The notes below the pieces were generated by a model. It saw only the letters and a program-made list of their open reading frames with translations, had not been told where the DNA came from and searched no databases. From Lentzea aerocolonigenes (GTDB taxonomy: Bacteria; Actinomycetota; Actinomycetes; Mycobacteriales; Pseudonocardiaceae): 64,000 nt of DNA. Location: positions 248,001-312,000 of the forward strand of contig NZ_BBOJ01000012.1 in assembly GCF_000974445.1 (NCBI RefSeq), given 5' to 3'. This document shows positions 58,610-64,000 of the stretch, piece by piece. How positions within the stretch are numbered: the first letter of the stretch is position 1; every line of letters begins with the position of its first letter. Both the position numbers and the translations under genes were made by a program.

Positions 58610-59620
58610 ATGATCACTTCTCGGGAGCGCGTGCTGGGCAGGATTGCCGACCACCTCGTCGCGGTCGGCCCGGGACGTCCGCTGCGGGTGGCCGTCGACG
58701 GCATCACGGCGTCCGGCAAGACCACGCTGGCCCGCGAGCTGACGGCCGCCATCGCTCTGCGGGGTCGCTCCGCGGCGCACCTGTCGATGGACGGCTTCCA
58801 CCACCCGCGCGCGATCCGGCACCGGCAAGGACGTGACTCGGCCGACGGCTACTACGCCGACGCCTACGACTTCGCGTCGTTCTCCCGCCTGGTGCTGGAG
58901 CCGCTCGGGCCGGGCGGGGACCGCAAGTACCGGCAACGGATCATCGACCTGCTCTCGGACACACCGATCGACGAACCGCCGGTTGAAGCTGCCGAGGACC
59001 TCGTGCTCGTGGTCGATGGCAGCTTCCTGCAGCGCGACCTGGAGTGGGACGAGGTGGTCTTCGTCGACACCCCGTTCGAGGTGGCACGAGAGCGCGGCAC
59101 GCGCCGGGACACCGACCTGCTCGGCGGGCTGGAGCAGGCTGAACGGGCCTTCGACCAGCGGTATCACGCCGCCAGCCGCCGGTACCTGGCCGAGGTCGGT
59201 CCGGCTGCTCGGGCTTCCGTGGTGGTCAGCAATGCCGATGTCGCACGTCCGGTGCTGCGGCGGATCGGCGGGCCGGCGGGCGCGGTCGTGCACCTCTTCT
59301 CGTACGGGACATTGCAGACGGCGTCGGTGCAGGTCGAACACTTCGGGCGGACACTGGTCGGCAAGGAGGACGTGCTGCCGGGACATCAGCAGGACTGGGT
59401 GACGATCACCGACCCGGCCGTGGTCGCGGTCAGCGGGACGGACCGGCATCCGATCGTCAGGCACACCGGCGACCCTGCGGACACGACTGAAGGCACTGTC
59501 CTCGAACTGACCGCCGAGGAGCTTGCGGCGGCGGACATCTACGAGGTCGACGACTACCGGCGAGCACTGGTGCGGCTCGGGTCGGGCGTGGACGCCTGGG
59601 TCTACCTGGCTCAGGAGTAG
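58610..59620 (+). CDS. Fusion of P-loop uridine-kinase-like and gamma-glutamylcyclotransferase-like domains
   Basis: Protein of 336 aa. Residues 1-215 are a P-loop kinase of the uridine kinase/phosphoribulokinase type: Walker A VDGITASGKTTLAREL, MDGFHHPR, DAYDFASF, VDGSFL, VVFVDTPFEVARER. Residues 222-336 start VVHLFSYGTLQTASVQVEHFG, the gamma-glutamylcyclotransferase/AIG2-like opening, and end with YEVDDYRRALVRLGSG. It lies 15 nt after the antiporter gene. The kinase substrate is unknown; the second domain suggests a link to glutamyl-amine or other gamma-glutamyl chemistry. The fusion is unusual to me. It overlaps the VWA gene by 10 nt (convergent). Confidence 0.85.
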   Translation: MITSRERVLGRIADHLVAVGPGRPLRVAVDGITASGKTTLARELTAAIALRGRSAAHLSMDGFHHPRAIRHRQGRDSADGYYADAYDFASFSRLVLEPLGPGGDRKYRQRIIDLLSDTPIDEPPVEAAEDLVLVVDGSFLQRDLEWDEVVFVDTPFEVARERGTRRDTDLLGGLEQAERAFDQRYHAASRRYLAEVGPAARASVVVSNADVARPVLRRIGGPAGAVVHLFSYGTLQTASVQVEHFGRTLVGKEDVLPGHQQDWVTITDPAVVAVSGTDRHPIVRHTGDPADTTEGTVLELTAEELAAADIYEVDDYRRALVRLGSGVDAWVYLAQE

Positions 59621-61608
59621 CGGTTGCGCAGGAAACCGGACCTGCTCTGCCCGAACCTGTTCATCGCGAAGACGGTGTAGACGCCCTCTCGCGCGTCGGT
59701 CCACGCCTGCGTCAGGCCGAGGTTGTTCGCCAGGGTGATCAGCTTCCGGAAGGTCACCTGGTCCTCGTGGAACTGCCGCGCCGGGATGAGGGCGTGGGCC
59801 GCGCGCAGGGTTTCGACGTGGCCGGTCAGCCTCCTGACCGCCGCGGCCCTGTCGTCGTGGTACAGGTCTTCGAGCGCGTGGAACACGACCTCGCTCGTCC
59901 AGAGGCCCACGGCGTGCGTGAAGACCGTCTCGGTGTCGATCGTCGTGGCGGTGGCGAGATCCAGGACGTGCCGGCGGTTCTCCCTGGCGACGGCGTCGAC
60001 GTACTGGATCGCCGCCTTGCCGAAGCCGGCCCGTTCCGCCTTGCCGAAACCCGGCTGGATCACCTTTGCCCGCAGTTCCAGGACCACCCAGTAGGTCTCA
60101 CCGAACGCCAGGTCGGGCACGAAGAGGCGGATGCCGTCGTCCTCGGTCACGAGGTCCGGCAACGACTCGACGCCGATCTGGTCGCGGGCGCGGTGTTTCG
60201 CGGCCGCCACGTCTCGTTCCACGCGGGCGCGGGTGGACGGGTCGGTGATCAGGTCGTGCCCGTAGAAGTGCCAGGCGGTGACGTCCGCGTCGAGCTGGAT
60301 CCGCAGCTGGACGTTGATCGCGGCCAGGTGCTCGCGGCGGGCCAGGTCCTCGGTGAGGTTGAGGCGGACGTCGTCGGGATCGGTCACCACCGTGCAGGAA
60401 CCGCCTGTGAGACCGGCGAGTGCTTCCAGTTCACGCACCCGCGCGTCCGCACCGAAGGCGAAGCACGACAGGGTCAGGTCGCCGCGGATCCGGTCGGCGA
60501 TGTTGCGGCGGATGGTGATCCAGTTGCGTTCGCCAGAGTTCGGCTCGCCGTCGGAGAAGAGGTAGAGGCAGCTGAGCGGGTCCGTCTCGCTGTGCGAGTG
60601 CCTGGCCAGCTCGTCGATGCCGTAGAGCACACCGAGGTTGATGTCCGTGCCGCCGTCCGCCTCCAGTCCTGTCACGACGGCGTCGAGCCGATCGGCGGAG
60701 ATCTCCCGCTTCGTCGTCGCCTTGAGGGTCGTGCGGACCTCCGTGTCGAAGGTGACGATTCCCAGAACGTCGTCGTCACGCAACTGCGAGTACAGCTCGC
60801 GGATCGCAGCCTTGACCGTGTCGAGTTTCGTGCCGTGCATCGACCCGCTCGTGTCCACGACGAACACGAGGTTCAGCGGCAGGCTTTCCCGGCTCGACGG
60901 CTCGTTCCGCGGAATGTCGCCGGTCCGCAGCGCCAGTTCGAGAAGATGAGTGGTGTTGCCGTTCACGCGGAAGTTCTCCTCGGCCGCGCGCATCCCGCAG
61001 CTCACGGAGAGCGCCTCTCCTGGCGCCGGCTCGGGAATTCCCGAGGTATTCGCGGCGATGAAATCATCGAACCGGATCTGCGTCTGGTCGATCAGCACGC
61101 CCTGGTCGATCAGATCCGCGATACCCAGGGTCGCCCTCGTCCCGAACGCGTTGTTGCGCCGGATGAACAACCCGCTGCGGGGAAGCGGATCCGGGCCGTC
61201 GGCGGCGAACGGGAGGTCCAACGACGGCCAGACGGAGATCTTGGCGTCGAGGGGCTGAATGCTGTCGTTGCCCAGGTCACCGGCAAGGATCATCGGCAAC
61301 TGTGCGAAGTGGCGCGTGACAGGCTCGGACAGACACTTCTCGTCAGCTGAGAACCCGTCGTGGTCGGCCAGCCGGCTGTACCCGTCGTCGATCACGGCCG
61401 GGGTCTCCACGAGCACCGGCGGGATCTCCACAGCGGGAAAGTCGTCCTCGTCCGGAAGCTCGTCCTCGACAATCACCGGCTGCGGTTCGACGCTGTCGGT
61501 TTCCCACCACTCGTCTTCACGGCGCGGCAACGGTTTGCGACGCAACACAACAGCACCGGCAACCACAATTGTGACAGCGACAAAGACCAGGATCCAGACG
61601 AGATTCAT
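59611..61608 (-). CDS. Membrane-anchored von Willebrand factor A protein
   Basis: Protein of 665 aa. Membrane anchor at residues 3-22 (VWILVFVAVTIVVAGAVVL), an acidic/Pro linker (30-65), a conserved region (105-260), then a VWA domain (270-450) with the intact MIDAS DTSGSMHGTK and later DGGTDINLG, and a C-terminal region of about 200 aa ending with an Arg-rich tail. YfbK/inter-alpha-inhibitor-like VWA proteins; possible surface or stress sensing and complex assembly. No MoxR ATPase is adjacent. ATG at 61608 fits the anchor. Confidence 0.8.
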   Translation of the reverse strand: MNLVWILVFVAVTIVVAGAVVLRRKPLPRREDEWWETDSVEPQPVIVEDELPDEDDFPAVEIPPVLVETPAVIDDGYSRLADHDGFSADEKCLSEPVTRHFAQLPMILAGDLGNDSIQPLDAKISVWPSLDLPFAADGPDPLPRSGLFIRRNNAFGTRATLGIADLIDQGVLIDQTQIRFDDFIAANTSGIPEPAPGEALSVSCGMRAAEENFRVNGNTTHLLELALRTGDIPRNEPSSRESLPLNLVFVVDTSGSMHGTKLDTVKAAIRELYSQLRDDDVLGIVTFDTEVRTTLKATTKREISADRLDAVVTGLEADGGTDINLGVLYGIDELARHSHSETDPLSCLYLFSDGEPNSGERNWITIRRNIADRIRGDLTLSCFAFGADARVRELEALAGLTGGSCTVVTDPDDVRLNLTEDLARREHLAAINVQLRIQLDADVTAWHFYGHDLITDPSTRARVERDVAAAKHRARDQIGVESLPDLVTEDDGIRLFVPDLAFGETYWVVLELRAKVIQPGFGKAERAGFGKAAIQYVDAVARENRRHVLDLATATTIDTETVFTHAVGLWTSEVVFHALEDLYHDDRAAAVRRLTGHVETLRAAHALIPARQFHEDQVTFRKLITLANNLGLTQAWTDAREGVYTVFAMNRFGQSRSGFLRNRYS

Positions 61609-61735
61609 GACTCTGCCCCTGCGCGGCCGATTCACGACGAGCGCACAAAGTAACATTTTCACCCGCGAGGCGGTAGCCGACGTCCAGCGGCATTCTGCAC
61701 GGCCTGGAATTGCCTGCCCGCGGGAGATGAATTGC

Positions 61736-63280
61736 CTATGACACCAGAGAGAGACCGCGGCGCACCGGCTCCGGAGCGGCAACGGGCTCAGCCGACGGCA
61801 CGACGACCTCCTCGCCGCCGATCTCCCGCGTGATCCACGGCCCGGACTCCACCATGACCTTCAGGCTGCGGGCGTCGAGCGCGTTGATCCGCCCGTAGTA
61901 CCACTCGTCGGTCGCCAACGACCCCATCCGGCCGCCCAGTCGTTTCTTGATCTCCAGCACCCGCTCGAACAACGTCTGCACCAGCGCCGCCCGGTCGAAC
62001 GGGCCCTGCAACCCCTCGCGGATGCGGTCCTCGATGCCGCGCGGCACGCCCTCGGAGTCCGGCATCAGCATCGTGGTCCAGGCACGTGACTTCTCGCGGT
62101 ACTGAAGTTGCTGCATGATCCCCTCGTGCTGAGCGAAGTCGGCGGCGCGGAAAGCCGAGCCGCGCCAACGCTTCTGAAGGTTCACGGCCAGGGACAGGGC
62201 GCTCTTCAGGCCCGTGTTCAGGCCTCGGCCCGGCCAGAAGTGCAGCGAGTTGGCCGCGTCGCCCAGGAGGAAGCCGAACGTCGACGGGGCGAGCTGGGCG
62301 GTGAACTTCGACATCTGCTGCATGCCGAGGGTGAACGAGGTGATGCCCACGACGTCCGCCGCGCCGACGCCGAAGAAGCGCAGGCCGTCGAGGATTCGGG
62401 GCCACAGGTACGAAAGCTTGTCGACGGACGGCTTGAACACCGCGCGGTGGCGGTCGCAGACGAAGCGCGTGCCAGAAGGACGCATCGTGCAGCCGAACTT
62501 GCCGATGCACGACACCGGGCCACTCTCGCCCAGCGCCACGATCTCGGAGGCTTCCTCGGCGGTCAGGCGCATGTTGATGAAGCCACCGCCGAGCGAGTTG
62601 AACAGGAACCTGTTCTGCGCCACCGTCAACGGCACGGTGTGCTCGTCCGGGACCTTGGCCGTCACGCGGATGCCGAGGACGCGCTCGTCCAGCGGCGAAC
62701 CGTCCACAGAGAACAGTTCACGGCTCGGCGTGCCGAACTGGTCCTTCAACGAGTCACGGGTCGCGGAGCGGGCGCCGTCGGCGATCGCGAGGACGTGCAG
62801 GCCGTCCCAGCGGTCGGGCTTGGTGTAGGCCTCGGGGATCACCTCGATGCCGTAGACGTCCTGGGCCATGTCCAGCAGGGCGTCCTCGATCCAGCGGATC
62901 TTGATGTTGCGCGGACGGCCCTTCGACTCCGGCGAGTCCGGGCCGAGCGGCCACATCTCGGAGAACCTGCCCGGCACGAAAAGCCGTTGCTGCACGGCAA
63001 CGGGCAGCGCCGCCCACACGTTGCTCTGCAGCGTCACGACCTGCTCGCGCCGGTTGTTGCCCTCAGCCACACCGCGCCACACGACGCGGTTGCCCCGGCG
63101 CATCCAGCGACGGTCGTGGACGCGCACCGAGACCCTGTCCCCCAGCAACGACTTCACGGTGCAGGCGAAGGCGAGACCGACGGGACCGCCACCCGCGACG
63201 TCCACCCGCAGCGGAGCAGTCCTGCGCAGCGGCACAACCTGACCGCCCTGCTTCGGCAGCAGCACCGTCTTCTCGTCCAT
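61736..63280 (-). CDS. FAD-dependent monooxygenase (flavoprotein hydroxylase family)
   Basis: Protein of 514 aa. N-terminal FAD-binding GGGPVGLAFA at about residues 30-39 and the GD motif FLLGDAANSLHFWPGRGLNTGLKSALSLA at about 340-368, as in PHBH-type aromatic hydroxylases. The middle region is longer than in the simple hydroxylases and the C-terminus (about 120 aa) is a helical extension. No pathway genes adjacent, so the substrate is unknown. ATG at 63280 preceded by AAGGGGGA. Confidence 0.8.
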   Translation of the reverse strand: MDEKTVLLPKQGGQVVPLRRTAPLRVDVAGGGPVGLAFACTVKSLLGDRVSVRVHDRRWMRRGNRVVWRGVAEGNNRREQVVTLQSNVWAALPVAVQQRLFVPGRFSEMWPLGPDSPESKGRPRNIKIRWIEDALLDMAQDVYGIEVIPEAYTKPDRWDGLHVLAIADGARSATRDSLKDQFGTPSRELFSVDGSPLDERVLGIRVTAKVPDEHTVPLTVAQNRFLFNSLGGGFINMRLTAEEASEIVALGESGPVSCIGKFGCTMRPSGTRFVCDRHRAVFKPSVDKLSYLWPRILDGLRFFGVGAADVVGITSFTLGMQQMSKFTAQLAPSTFGFLLGDAANSLHFWPGRGLNTGLKSALSLAVNLQKRWRGSAFRAADFAQHEGIMQQLQYREKSRAWTTMLMPDSEGVPRGIEDRIREGLQGPFDRAALVQTLFERVLEIKKRLGGRMGSLATDEWYYGRINALDARSLKVMVESGPWITREIGGEEVVVPSAEPVAAPEPVRRGLSLVS

Positions 63281-63338
63281 TGCCCGTCCCCCTTGATCCC
63301 GTTCGACGGCGGGAACACGTGCGGGGAAGGGAGACGGT

Positions 63339-63512
63339 TCAACGACTTTCGAGGAAGTTTTTCCAAGCGGTGGAACTGAAGGTCAGGACGCCTCCGGACG
63401 GGTTCTTCGAGTCCCGGACGAGAGCGTCTTGGGCCAGCGACACCTCGACACAGTCACCATCCTCCGTGCCACCGCTGTAGCTGCTCTTACGCCATGCACG
63501 TTCCTGGGTCAT
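63339..63512 (-). CDS. DUF397 protein
   Basis: Protein of 57 aa: RAWRKSSYSGGTEDGDCVEV, VRDSKNPSGGVLTFSSTAWKNFL, the DUF397 signature. These are normally encoded next to XRE-DUF5753 regulators (BldB/AbaA-locus-like small proteins). Its start overlaps the truncated DUF5753 gene upstream by 26 nt. Confidence 0.9.
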   Translation of the reverse strand: MTQERAWRKSSYSGGTEDGDCVEVSLAQDALVRDSKNPSGGVLTFSSTAWKNFLESR

Positions 63513-63837
63513 CGAGGTCCTCTCGCGATCGGCCGACGTACTCCGCCAGCTTCCTCCGAGATTGTTCCTCATCCAAGGCGACCTCAGCCAAACGGTCGAA
63601 CAGCATTCGGGTTCGAATGATCGCGCCCGGATCCTGCACGAACACGTTCACGAGATCAGCCTCGATGAACGTCACCGGCATGGCTTTCTCGTACTCCCAC
63701 AGGGTGCAGCTGGACGCGATCACCGGAGCGTCCTCGGGGACGATCCTGACCATGTGCACGTTGAACAGCAGCCGGAGGTACTGGTCCTCCATGATTCGAT
63801 CATCGCCGACCCGCGTCTGCAGCGCGTGGTGAGGTCG
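63487..63837 (-). pseudogene. 5'-truncated XRE/DUF5753 regulator
   Basis: The frame reads ALQTRVGDDRIMEDQYLRLL followed by VRIVPEDAPVIASSCTLWEYE and VNVFVQDPGAII, the C-terminal half of a DUF5753 domain. The HTH and the first half of DUF5753 are missing: upstream homology stops at about 63830 and a stop codon lies in frame at 63853-63855. ATG at 63792 could give a 101-aa product, but a regulator without its HTH is unlikely to be functional. Confidence 0.65.
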
Positions 63838-64000
63838 ACTCGGAGCGCCCTGTCAGCATTGCTGCTGGTGGGTTTCTCCGAGCCGCCTCCCGAACCCGGC
63901 GTGCCCATTACTGAGCACCGGGCTCTCCATGATTCCCGTGTGGACGATCGGGTCGCCTCATCCGATGGCCGCCCAGGGCGTAGGAATACGGGCTCCTCGA
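63838..64000 (-). mobile_element. Group II intron-like RNA fragment (partial)
   Basis: On the minus strand the sequence contains GAGAGCCCGGTGC, a 10-nt loop and GCACGCCGGGTTCGGGAGG (hairpin about 63894-63922), then GGAGAAACCCACCAG and GACAGGGCGCTCCGAG. This matches from memory the conserved stretch just upstream of reverse-transcriptase genes in bacterial group II introns (GAGCCGNNTGC...GCACGNNCGGTTC). No RT coding region follows; the DUF5753 remnant is next. The element may extend beyond the window. Confidence 0.45.

Noticed and set aside
1..64000. CRISPR arrays, tRNA, rRNA
   Set aside because: No regular short direct repeats with spacers and no tRNA-like cloverleaf or rRNA segments were recognised by eye; a covariance search would be more sensitive.

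Overview
High-GC actinomycete chromosome segment, most likely from the order Pseudonocardiales (Lentzea/Saccharothrix-like). The evidence is the strong GC third-position bias, many GTG starts and ATGA-type overlaps, a DUF397 plus XRE-DUF5753 pair, a Streptomyces-subtilisin-inhibitor protein, a CebR-type box and an actinobacterial cysteine-type leader peptide. The genus is an inference. I saw no tRNA, rRNA or CRISPR array and no intact mobile element.

Layout. (1) 1-12042: the 3' part of a gene for a giant multidomain toxin-like protein (more than 3,700 residues; repeats, coiled coil, zincin, GT-A-like domain, OTU-like tail), followed 1 nt later by a small HTH regulator. (2) 12045-14223: an MFS exporter and a tandem-repeat secreted protein. 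(3) 14506-25014: a nine-gene minus-strand operon for uptake and breakdown of acetylated galactosyl/fucosyl plant glycans. It holds an enolase-superfamily enzyme, GH27, two ABC permeases, GH95, an acetylxylan esterase, a solute-binding lipoprotein, a GntR/FCD regulator and a GNAT, with a perfect palindrome at the head. (4) 25228-35347: single genes and small units, including two TetR regulators with visible operators, a secreted lipase, a ChaA-type antiporter, an SSI protease inhibitor, an M15 carboxypeptidase, a membrane protein with a TIR-like domain and a lipoprotein. (5) 35520-37805: a GH3 beta-glucosidase behind a CebR-like box.

(6) 37783-52592, minus strand: seven tightly overlapping genes forming the most interesting locus. 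Two PUFA-synthase-like iterative type I PKS subunits (ER-ER-KS-AT-ACP-ACP-KR and KS-AT-DH-PPTase remnant) are followed by a discrete ACP, an alpha/beta hydrolase, a UGT-like glycosyltransferase, a membrane-bound zinc-ribbon methyltransferase and a shortened galactokinase-like protein. Read together they predict a reduced or unsaturated acyl chain that is released, glycosylated and methylated, that is, an undescribed glycolipid. (7) 52794-55984: an alcohol dehydrogenase remnant, a SnoaL/AraC divergent pair, an APH-family kinase and a winged-helix regulator that appears controlled by a leader peptide and an RBS-sequestering hairpin. (8) 56272-63280: a MerR-thioredoxin pair, a CPA1 antiporter, a P-loop kinase/gamma-glutamylcyclotransferase fusion, a VWA protein and an FAD monooxygenase. 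(9) 63339-64000: DUF397 and a 5'-truncated DUF5753 regulator abutting sequence that looks like part of a group II intron.
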